DNA of 27,961 nucleotides from a bacterium UBP1_UBA4783 (GTDB taxonomy: Bacteria; Krumholzibacteriota; Krumholzibacteriia; Krumholzibacteriales; Krumholzibacteriaceae). The DNA is taken from positions 1 to 27,961 of the forward strand of contig DHHB01000087.1 in the NCBI GenBank assembly GCA_002403075.1, given 5' to 3'. The notes below the pieces were generated by a model that was given only the letters and a program-made list of their open reading frames with translations, did no database searches and was not told the origin of the DNA. Positions 22,029-27,961 of the stretch are shown in pieces. The translations under genes and the position numbers were made by a program. Positions within the stretch are counted from its first letter, which is position 1; every line of letters begins with the position of its first letter.

Positions 22029-23351
22029 TCAGACCGCCCGCGCCTGCTTTTTCCGGATCTCCGCCTTCGCCCGCCGGAAATGGTGCACCATCGGCCGGCG
22101 CGAGGGACACACGTACGCGCAGCATCCGCACTCGATGCAATCGAGGACGTGATGCGCCGCCGTCTCGTCGAAGCGAAGCCGCTCGGCGTACACGCTGAGC
22201 ACCGACGGATTGAGCAGCATGGGGCACGCGCGCAGGCAGCGCCCGCAGCGGATGCAGGGATCCCCCGCGTACTGCACGGCCTCGCGGCGCGTGAGAACGA
22301 CGATCCCGCTCGTCCCCTTCGTCACCGGGGCGTCGAGCGAGTACTGCGCGACCCCCATCATGGGGCCGCCGCCGATGATCTTGCCCGCGTCCTCGCGGAG
22401 CCCGCCGCAGAAAGCGATCGCGTCGCCGAAGGTCGTCCCGATCCTGGCGAGAACGTTCTTCGGGTTCGCGACGCCGCGGCCCGTCACGCACACGACGCGC
22501 TCGGTGAGCGGGCGGTTGCGCCTGACGGCCTCGAACGCGGCGTAGCACGTTCCGACGTTCTGCACGAGGACGCCGACGTCCATGGGGAGCCCTCCGGCGG
22601 GCACGCGGCGGCCGGTGAGGGCGAATATGAGCTGTCGTTCGGCGCCCTGCGGATAGACGACGTCGAGGGCGCGCACGGCGTAGCCGCGCGCCTCGGCGGC
22701 CGGGCGCATCGCCGCGATCGCGTCGGGCTTGTTCTTCTCGACCGCGACGATCACGTTCTCGACGCCGAGCGCCTTCGCGAACCACGACGCCCCTTCGACG
22801 ATCTCCGCCGGACGCTCCGCCATGAGGCGGTGATCGGCGGTGAGGTAGGGCTCGCACTCGGCGCCGTTCAAGACGAGGACGTCGATCGGCTTGTCCTTCG
22901 GAGGAGAGAGCTTCACGTGCGTCGGGAACGCGGCGCCCCCCATGCCGACGAGCCCGGCGTCGCGGATGACGCCGCGAAGCGCGTCGGCGCCGAGATCTCC
23001 CGCGTCCCGCTCCACGTTCAACCCGGGGGCCCATTCGTCTTTCCCGTCCGGCACGATCACGACGGCGGGAAGATCCGCGCCGACCGGGTGGGGAAAAACG
23101 TCGATCGCCTGCACGACGCCGGAGGTCGGAGCGTGGAGCGGCACCGACACGAACCCCTGCGGTTCGGCGATGAGCTGTCCCCGCTTGACCTCGTCGCCTT
23201 TCTTCACGACGGGTTTCGGCGCCGCGCCGAGGTTCTGGGCGAACGGCACGACGAGCCGCGCGGGAAGAGGCATCGTCTCTATCGGGCGGCCGCCCGCGAG
23301 ATCCTTCTCGTACCGCGGATGAACCCCGCCGAAAAACGTTCCGCTTTTCAC
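22029..23351 (-). CDS. rnfC: Rnf complex subunit RnfC, NADH-binding
   Basis: A GTG start (23351) overlaps the rnfB stop (GTGA) and gives 440 residues; the frame remains open upstream inside rnfB. The order of parts is the usual one: an N-terminal biotinyl-like barrel (KKGDEVKRGQLIAE, LHAPTSGVV), an FMN/NADH domain (GMGGAAFPTHVKL, NGAECEPYLTADHRLM), a SLBB-type region, and two [4Fe-4S] motifs, CIRCGRCLRAC and CIECGCCAYVC. It oxidises or reduces NAD at the cytoplasmic side. The protein lacks the long repetitive C-terminus seen in enterobacterial RnfC. The call is secure. Confidence 0.96.
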   Translation of the reverse strand: MKSGTFFGGVHPRYEKDLAGGRPIETMPLPARLVVPFAQNLGAAPKPVVKKGDEVKRGQLIAEPQGFVSVPLHAPTSGVVQAIDVFPHPVGADLPAVVIVPDGKDEWAPGLNVERDAGDLGADALRGVIRDAGLVGMGGAAFPTHVKLSPPKDKPIDVLVLNGAECEPYLTADHRLMAERPAEIVEGASWFAKALGVENVIVAVEKNKPDAIAAMRPAAEARGYAVRALDVVYPQGAERQLIFALTGRRVPAGGLPMDVGVLVQNVGTCYAAFEAVRRNRPLTERVVCVTGRGVANPKNVLARIGTTFGDAIAFCGGLREDAGKIIGGGPMMGVAQYSLDAPVTKGTSGIVVLTRREAVQYAGDPCIRCGRCLRACPMLLNPSVLSVYAERLRFDETAAHHVLDCIECGCCAYVCPSRRPMVHHFRRAKAEIRKKQARAV

Positions 23352-24190
23352 GATGCCGCCCCTTCCGCGGCCGCCCCGGCCGCGTCCGCCGGCGCCGAGA
23401 TGCCGAGATCGACGACGCGAATCGTGTTCATGGGACAAACGGCCGCGACGGAGTCCGGAATCTCGGGCACGCCGCTCGCGACCGCGAGGTTGTCCTGCAT
23501 CGCGATGGCGCCTTCGGGCGCCTCCTTGACGCACTTCGTGCACGCGATGCAGCCGACGCTGCAGGCCTTTCGGACCTTCGCGCCCTTGTCGTGGGACGAG
23601 CAGAGGATGTGCACGCGCCGGCTCACCGGCACGAGCTTGATGATCTTCTTGGGGCACGCGAGCACGCACTTGTTGCACGCGGTGCATTTCGACGGATCGA
23701 TGACCGGCAGGCCGAGCGCCGACATCTCGATCGCGCCGAACGGGCAGACGCCGGCGCAGGTGCCGAGGCCGAGGCAGCCGTATCCGCAGAGCTTGTCGCC
23801 GCCGAAGAGGAGCGCGGCCGAGGCGCAGTCCTTGACGCCGTTGTAATAAAAACGTCTCCGCGCGGTTTCGTCGTCGCCCGCGCAGAACACGAGCGCCGTT
23901 TTCCGCGCGCCGCCGCCCGCGAAGGCGACGCCCATGATGCGCGATATGCTCCGCGCGACGCTCTCGCCGCCGACGGGGCAGGCGTCCACGTCCGCCCGCC
24001 CTTCCGCGATCCTGCGCGCGAGCTCGGAACAGCCCGGCAGGCCGCAGCCGCCGCAGTTCGCGCCCGGAAGCGCCCCCTCGATCTCCTCGACCTTGGGGTC
24101 GACGGGCACGGCGAACGCCCGCGCGACCATGGCGAGGCCGAAGCTCGCGACGAGCGCGAGGGCCGAGAGAGCGATGATGGCGGCTACCAT
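23348..24190 (-). CDS. rnfB: Rnf complex subunit RnfB, multi-cluster ferredoxin
   Basis: The 280-residue protein begins with one membrane helix (residues 1-25). An Fe-S domain follows, with NCGGCGLPGC and DACPVGG, then a ferredoxin-rich part: CGYGCLGLGTCAGVC, CTACNKCVLAC, and CSVGCIACTKCVKEAPEG, ending AVCPMNTI. This is the anaerobe-type RnfB with several [4Fe-4S] clusters that accepts electrons from ferredoxin. In the last full motif Ala224 replaces the fourth cysteine (Cys214, Cys217, Cys220, then KEAP), and the partner motif before CPMNTI has lost its first three cysteines. It starts 17 bases after rnfA and overlaps rnfC by four. Start ATG 24190 is set by the helix. Confidence 0.95.
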   Translation of the reverse strand: MVAAIIALSALALVASFGLAMVARAFAVPVDPKVEEIEGALPGANCGGCGLPGCSELARRIAEGRADVDACPVGGESVARSISRIMGVAFAGGGARKTALVFCAGDDETARRRFYYNGVKDCASAALLFGGDKLCGYGCLGLGTCAGVCPFGAIEMSALGLPVIDPSKCTACNKCVLACPKKIIKLVPVSRRVHILCSSHDKGAKVRKACSVGCIACTKCVKEAPEGAIAMQDNLAVASGVPEIPDSVAAVCPMNTIRVVDLGISAPADAAGAAAEGAAS

Positions 24191-24207
24191 GGCGGCGCGA
24201 TCTCCCG

Positions 24208-24789
24208 TTACATCTTCACGAGACCGGTGAATCCCCAGAACGCGAGCGACAGCAACCCCGCCGTCACGAGACCGATCGCCGTGCCGCGGAACGGCACCGG
24301 CGTGTCGCAGAGCTCGATGCGCTCGCGGATGCCCGAAAAGATGAGCATCGCGAGCCCGAAACCGACCGCCGCGCCGAATCCGAACACGGTCGTCTCGACG
24401 AGATCGTACTGTTTCTGGACGTTGAGCACGGCGACGCCGAGCACGGCGCAGTTCGTCGTGATGAGCGGCAGATATATGCCGAGCGCCTTGTAGAGCGCGG
24501 GGCTCATCTTGAGCAGCGCCGTTTCGACGAGCTGCACGAGCGAGGCGATGACGAGGATGAACGTGACGGTCTGCAGATACACGAGGTCGAACGGCACGAG
24601 GAGATACTCGTAGACGAGCCACGTCGCGGCCGACGCCATCGTCATGACGAAAACGACCGCCGCGCTCATGCCGAGCGCCGTCGAAACCCGCTTCGACACC
24701 CCGAGGAACGGACAGATGCCGAGAAAACGGTTGAGCACGAAGTTGTTGACGAATACGGCGCTCACGATGATGAGGACGAGGGTTTTCAT
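24208..24789 (-). CDS. rnfA: Rnf complex subunit RnfA
   Basis: Start ATG 24789 follows GAAGGTG at normal spacing and gives 193 residues, the standard length. It is a six-helix membrane protein related to NqrE: VFVNNFVLNRFLGICPFLGVS in helix one and LITTNCAVLGVAVLN in helix four, each with the cysteine that helps hold the RnfA-RnfE [2Fe-2S] cluster. It is the first gene of rnfABCDGE. The order differs from the enterobacterial rsxABCDGE only in lacking a nearby nth gene. The complex couples ferredoxin:NAD+ electron transfer to an ion gradient. Confidence 0.95.
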   Translation of the reverse strand: MKTLVLIIVSAVFVNNFVLNRFLGICPFLGVSKRVSTALGMSAAVVFVMTMASAATWLVYEYLLVPFDLVYLQTVTFILVIASLVQLVETALLKMSPALYKALGIYLPLITTNCAVLGVAVLNVQKQYDLVETTVFGFGAAVGFGLAMLIFSGIRERIELCDTPVPFRGTAIGLVTAGLLSLAFWGFTGLVKM

Positions 24790-25000
24790 TCCGCACCTTC
24801 GATAGATACGATCCGTCTCGAAAGCGCCGCCGCGCGAACGCCCGCGGCCGCCGGAAAAATCCGGCAAAACCTACTATATTCAAACGGCGAAATCAATATT
24901 AAACTGGGCTTCACGGATGCGCGCGCCGCTCGCGCCCCCGGCGTGCCCGGCGCGTACCGCGCCGGCGTCGTTCACGATATCGAAGAGGAGGATTCCGCCC
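24790..25000. promoter_or_regulatory. divergent promoter region of rnf and the TolC-like gene
   Basis: The 211 bases between rnfA and the outer-membrane gene contain an AT-rich core (24855-24904). TATATT (24875-24880) could be a -10 for the plus strand and TATAGT (24878-24873) for the minus strand, but neither has a good -35. An inverted repeat GCCGGA/TCCGGC (about 24849-24864) lies beside them. GAGGAGG at 24985-24991 is the ribosome site of the plus-strand gene. Exact promoters cannot be fixed. Confidence 0.4.
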
Positions 25001-26365
25001 ATGCTGCGGTTGCTGTTCATGCTTCTGTGCGCGTCGGTCGCGTCGGCCCCGGCGATCGCCGCTCCGCGGGGCGCTTCCGGTCCCGACAGCCTCGCGCTGT
25101 CGCTCGAGGAGAGCGTCAGGCTCGCCGTCGAGCGCAACCCCCGGCTGCTCGCCGCCCGCGAGCGCGCGAACGAGGCTTCGGACAGAACGGGCGAGGCGAA
25201 AACGGCCTTCTTCCCCCAGGTCACCGCGAGCGCGGGGTACACGAGGCTCGATACGGCTCCCTACCTCCCGACGAGGATATTCGAGCTCATGGGAAGCGGA
25301 TCGTTTCCGGCCGGCGCGCTCCCCGAGCGGATCGCGATCGGCCGCGTCGACAACTACGCCGCTTCTCTGCGGGTACAGCAGCCGCTGTTCACCGGCGGCC
25401 GGATACGGCGCGCGCACGGCATCGCGCAGCTCGCCGAGCGCTCGGCGCGGTCCGAGCTCGAGCGCTCCTCCCGCGAGCTCGTCTTCGAAGCGAAGCGCGC
25501 GTACCTCTCCTGCGTGCGGGCCGAGGAGGGCGTCCGTCTCGCGGAGGAAACGGCGCGGAGGCTCGAATCGCAGCTCGCCGACGTCGAACGGATGGCGGAG
25601 ACGGGGCTCGCCGCGCGAAACGACGTCCTCAAGACGAAGGTCTATCGATCCGAGGCGGAGCTCGCCCTGCTACGCGCCCGAAACGCCTCGCGTCTCGCGA
25701 AGGATCGGCTCTGCGCGCTCCTCGATATGCCCCTCGGAACCGGCGTCGTCCTCACCTCGCGCGCGGACAGCGTCTCGCGGTCCGCGATCGATCTCGGCGC
25801 GGCGCTCCGCGCGGGGCTCGCGGACCGCGCGGAGCTCCGGGAGCTCTCGCACCGCGCGCGGATGGCGGAGCTCGAGATCGCGACGAGCCGGAACGGCTAC
25901 CTGCCCGAGCTCTTTCTCTTCGGCGATCTCTCCTTCCGGAACCCGGACCGCGAGTACGAACCGGACTTCTACTCCGCGTGGTCGATCGGCGTCGCGGCGC
26001 AGATGAACGTCTTCGACTGGGGACGGACGCTCCGACGGACGGGACAGGCGCGCAGCCGTCTCAAGCAGGTCGAGGCCGCCGCGAGGGAGGCCGAAAACGC
26101 CGTCTCCCTCGAGATCGCCGCGGCCCACCTCGCCTGCGAGGAGGCGTGGCGCGCGATCGAGGTCTCGCGCGAGGCCCTCGCTTCCGCTCGCGAGAACTTC
26201 CGCGTGACGAGCGATCGCTTCCGGGAGGGGCTTTCGACCAATACCGAACTTCTCGACGCCGTCGTGCTTCTCACGCAGGCCGAGACGGGGCTCTCGAGCG
26301 CGAAGATCGCCTATCTCGTCGCCGGGGCCGATCTCGAGCGGGCCATGGGGGGCGCGCCGCGCTGA
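25001..26365 (+). CDS. TolC-family outer-membrane efflux protein
   Basis: Start ATG 25001 lies nine bases after GAGGAGG and gives 454 residues. A Sec signal covers residues 1-21 (VASAPAIAAP). The mature protein has the two internally repeated OEP domains: LALSLEESVRLAVERNPRLL starts the first, with FFPQVTASAGY and QQPLFTGGRIRRA; YLPELFLFGDLSF and AAQMNVFDWGRTLR mark the second. Long helices with heptads surround them, and NTELLDAVVLLTQAE precedes the end. Trimers form a channel through outer membrane and periplasm. No inner-membrane pump or adaptor gene follows, as the next gene converges, so the partner is unknown. It is divergent from rnf. Confidence 0.92.
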   Translation: MLRLLFMLLCASVASAPAIAAPRGASGPDSLALSLEESVRLAVERNPRLLAARERANEASDRTGEAKTAFFPQVTASAGYTRLDTAPYLPTRIFELMGSGSFPAGALPERIAIGRVDNYAASLRVQQPLFTGGRIRRAHGIAQLAERSARSELERSSRELVFEAKRAYLSCVRAEEGVRLAEETARRLESQLADVERMAETGLAARNDVLKTKVYRSEAELALLRARNASRLAKDRLCALLDMPLGTGVVLTSRADSVSRSAIDLGAALRAGLADRAELRELSHRARMAELEIATSRNGYLPELFLFGDLSFRNPDREYEPDFYSAWSIGVAAQMNVFDWGRTLRRTGQARSRLKQVEAAAREAENAVSLEIAAAHLACEEAWRAIEVSREALASARENFRVTSDRFREGLSTNTELLDAVVLLTQAETGLSSAKIAYLVAGADLERAMGGAPR

Positions 26366-26383
26366 CGCGGTCGAACGCGGCCG

Positions 26384-27424
26384 CTAGCGCGCGAAGACGC
26401 TTTTGATGGCGCCCCACGTCGCGGATTCCGTCCCCGTCGGACCGCATCCCTGCGGGCGGGCGCCGATGAGACCGCAGGGAACGAGCGTCCAGACGCCGCC
26501 CGCGCCCGGACCCGGCAGACAGGGCGAATCGCTCTGCAGGAAGAAATTGCCGGTGCTGTCCGGATGCGCCGCGCAGAACTCCGGATCGACGGAGATGTTT
26601 CCGTTCGCCCCGGTCTGATCGGCGAGGGATCCGCCGTAGTTTCCCCCCTCGTTGCCGTAGACGAGGTTGCACGAGAAGGTCGAGGCGGCGCTCTGTGGGT
26701 CGTCGCAGAATATGCCGCCGCCCGTCGAAGCCCAATTGAAGACCACGATATTGTGCGAAACGACGCACGAGGAGCTCATGATACGGATTCCCGCGCCCGC
26801 AAAGGCCGGTCCGGGGGGATACAAGAACCCGATGTTGAACGCGATCGTGTTCGACTCGATCGTCGCTCCCGAAAATGCGACGAAGACGCAGCCTCCATAT
26901 CCCGCATTGCGATATATCAGGTTGTTCCGAACCACCGGCGCGCCGTATATGCACGTCACGCCGCCGGCGCCGCCCCAACCCATGTTATCCTTGATAATGT
27001 TGTTTTCGACGGTCGACGATGAACGATAGAGCACCAGGCCGCCGCCCTCGGTCGTCGGCCACGCGGTGCCGCGCGCGATCGTAAATCCCGAGACGGATGA
27101 GTTCGTCCCGAGACTGTCGAGCCATAGGACCGGGGCGTTCTCTATCTGGTACGACGTGGCCCGCTCGATGATGGTGAGATCCGGACCCATTTCGCCGACG
27201 AGATGGAGGTCCGTGCGGATATAGAGGGTGTTTTCGACGTATTTCCCCGGCCCGACGAGCACCGTGTCGCCCGCGGAAGCGCCGTCGATCGCGGCTTCTA
27301 TCGTTTGCGCGTCCCCGGAACCGTCCATCCTCACGCGCCACGTGCGCGGCGCCGCGCCCCCCGCGAGGAGACATGAAACCACCAGGAAAAGCGCGGCGAA
27401 GCGCGTGAAGCGGCTCCCGGACAT
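26384..27424 (-). CDS. secreted right-handed parallel beta-helix protein
   Basis: Start ATG 27424 follows GGAGGAG and gives 346 residues; the frame extends upstream past the promoter. A Sec signal (FAALFLVVSCLLAGGAAPRT) is followed by AIDGASAGDTVLVGPGKYVE, the usual entry of pectate-lyase-like or DUF1565 beta-helix proteins. Repeated turns of about 22-25 residues carry NNIIKDN, NNLIYRN, SNTIAFN, HNIVVFN and CNLVYGN, each one coil of the helix. The end contains DPEFCAAHPDSTGNFFLQS, SPCLPG and LIGARPQGCG, then a short tail TESATWGAIKSVFAR. Such proteins are exported and may bind or cleave polysaccharides. No catalytic residues can be assigned. The gene converges with the TolC-like gene. Confidence 0.88.
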   Translation of the reverse strand: MSGSRFTRFAALFLVVSCLLAGGAAPRTWRVRMDGSGDAQTIEAAIDGASAGDTVLVGPGKYVENTLYIRTDLHLVGEMGPDLTIIERATSYQIENAPVLWLDSLGTNSSVSGFTIARGTAWPTTEGGGLVLYRSSSTVENNIIKDNMGWGGAGGVTCIYGAPVVRNNLIYRNAGYGGCVFVAFSGATIESNTIAFNIGFLYPPGPAFAGAGIRIMSSSCVVSHNIVVFNWASTGGGIFCDDPQSAASTFSCNLVYGNEGGNYGGSLADQTGANGNISVDPEFCAAHPDSTGNFFLQSDSPCLPGPGAGGVWTLVPCGLIGARPQGCGPTGTESATWGAIKSVFAR

Positions 27425-27446
27425 GATCTCCTCCATGAATGGCTTC

Positions 27447-27475
27447 AGTATAAAGACGCCCCGGCAATATTTCAA
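27447..27475 (-). promoter_or_regulatory. promoter of the beta-helix protein gene
   Basis: On the minus strand TTGAAA (27475-27470) and TATACT (27452-27447) are exactly 17 bases apart. Initiation near 27440 leaves a leader of only about 16 bases, just enough for the GGAGGAG ribosome site before ATG 27424. Confidence 0.65.
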
Positions 27476-27523
27476 TGAGAAAATAGCGCGCAATTTTAAA
27501 CGATTACTATTTGTCAAAATTAT

Positions 27524-27552
27524 TTTACATTGCTATTCAAATATTGTATCAT
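27524..27552 (+). promoter_or_regulatory. promoter of acpS
   Basis: TTTACA (27524-27529) and TATCAT (27547-27552) are 17 bases apart, each one base from consensus. A second pair, TTGTCA and TATTCA, lies about 12 bases upstream at the same spacing. The leader to ATG 27613 is about 54 bases. The AT-rich block stands out from the surrounding high-GC DNA. Confidence 0.65.
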
Positions 27553-27612
27553 GCGCTCTGGAGTTGCAGCGGGGTTTCGCCGCAATCGTCACAGCCGCGG
27601 AAACGGGCGTCC

Positions 27613-27961
27613 ATGATCGTCGGGACGGGCATAGACACGGTTTCGATCGCGAGGTTCGAGAAGCTCATCGCCCTGCGGGGCGACCGGTTTCTCCGCAGGG
27701 TCTTCGCCCCCGGCGAGATCGCCGACGGCGCGCGGCGGGGACGGGGAACCGCCCCGTTTTTCGCGGCGCGGTTCGCCGCCCGCGAGGCGTTCGTCAAGGC
27801 GCTCGGAACGGGGTTCGTTCCCGGAGCGTCGCTCCGCGACATCGAAGTGAAAACGAACGGGCTCGGGAGACCCGAGCTTGCGTTCTCCGACAGGCTCGAG
27901 GGGATGCTGAAGGCGCGCGGCGTGACGCGGTGCCATCTCAGCATCGCGCACGACGGCGACA
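27613..27961 (+). CDS. acpS: holo-[acyl-carrier-protein] synthase, 3' end cut off
   Basis: 116 codons are visible from ATG 27613; the last ten or so residues lie beyond the window. The N-terminus MIVGTGIDTVSIARFE has the metal-binding Asp8. FAARFAAREAFVKALGTG carries the second metal ligand Glu58 in the (W/F)-(A/S)-x-(K/R)-E-A motif. HLSIAHDGD is the usual late block. AcpS moves 4'-phosphopantetheine from coenzyme A to a serine of acyl carrier protein, activating fatty acid synthesis. The ribosome site is weak, and the gene has its own promoter pair just upstream, divergent from the beta-helix gene. Confidence 0.94.
   Translation, partial: MIVGTGIDTVSIARFEKLIALRGDRFLRRVFAPGEIADGARRGRGTAPFFAARFAAREAFVKALGTGFVPGASLRDIEVKTNGLGRPELAFSDRLEGMLKARGVTRCHLSIAHDGD

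Noticed and set aside
24849..24864. Inverted repeat GCCGGA/TCCGGC as a terminator
   Set aside because: It lies between two divergent genes where no transcript should end, and no U-tract follows on the useful strand. An operator is more plausible but unproven.
1..27961. CRISPR array, tRNA, rRNA, insertion sequence or prophage
   Set aside because: No regularly spaced repeat, tRNA-like cloverleaf, transposase motif or phage gene was found on either strand.

Overview
The window is about 28 kb of high-GC DNA, so most long overlapping reading frames are shadows of real genes. There is no RNA gene, CRISPR array, transposase or phage gene, and no gene-free stretch longer than about 220 bases. The gene set suggests a diderm (Gram-negative-type), probably anaerobic or fermentative bacterium. 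It includes a full Rnf complex with ferredoxin-rich subunits, several lipoproteins, a TolC-type outer-membrane channel, a DUF5777 outer-membrane barrel and a beta-helix secreted protein. DUF5777, the beta-helix style and the Ig-like lipoprotein point to the FCB superphylum or an uncultured relative such as an Eisenbacteria- or Krumholzibacteria-like lineage. That placement is inference only.

Left part (1-8539). The minus strand carries a ParA-type ATPase whose C-terminus runs into a CBM48/AMPK-beta-like glycogen-binding domain cut by the window edge. Upstream of it lie a DUF212 membrane protein and an orphan family-5 peptide-binding lipoprotein. The plus strand then has a lipoprotein with three Ig-like (Big_5) domains. 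It is followed by a tightly packed set: a NamZ-like N-acetylmuramidase (DUF1343), a MurU-like nucleotidyltransferase, an AmgK-like sugar kinase and a half-size GDT1 transporter. The first three can release MurNAc and convert it to UDP-MurNAc, bypassing early peptidoglycan precursor synthesis.

Middle (8543-13025, minus strand). A small elongation-factor-like beta-barrel protein has its own promoter. Next to it is a three-gene unit: a sugar isomerase-type TIM barrel overlapping a YhaO-like phosphoesterase by four bases, then a YhaN-like ABC ATPase, i.e. an SbcCD-type DNA repair pair.

Right-centre (13052-19559, plus strand). A fused formimidoyltransferase-cyclodeaminase, a glucose-6-phosphate isomerase and an ApbE flavin transferase are followed by two CX4CH heme-type envelope proteins. 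The second heme-type gene runs into a beta-barrel that has no start or signal peptide of its own. The two meet at a nine-A run containing A AAA AAG in the correct register for a -1 shift. A four-helix membrane protein and a 31-residue single-helix protein end the unit.

Right (19556-24789, minus strand) is rnfA-B-C-D-G-E, with flavinylation sites in RnfG and RnfD that the facing ApbE should modify. Divergent from rnf is a TolC-like protein, then a convergent beta-helix protein, and finally acpS running off the edge, with well-formed divergent promoters between the last two.
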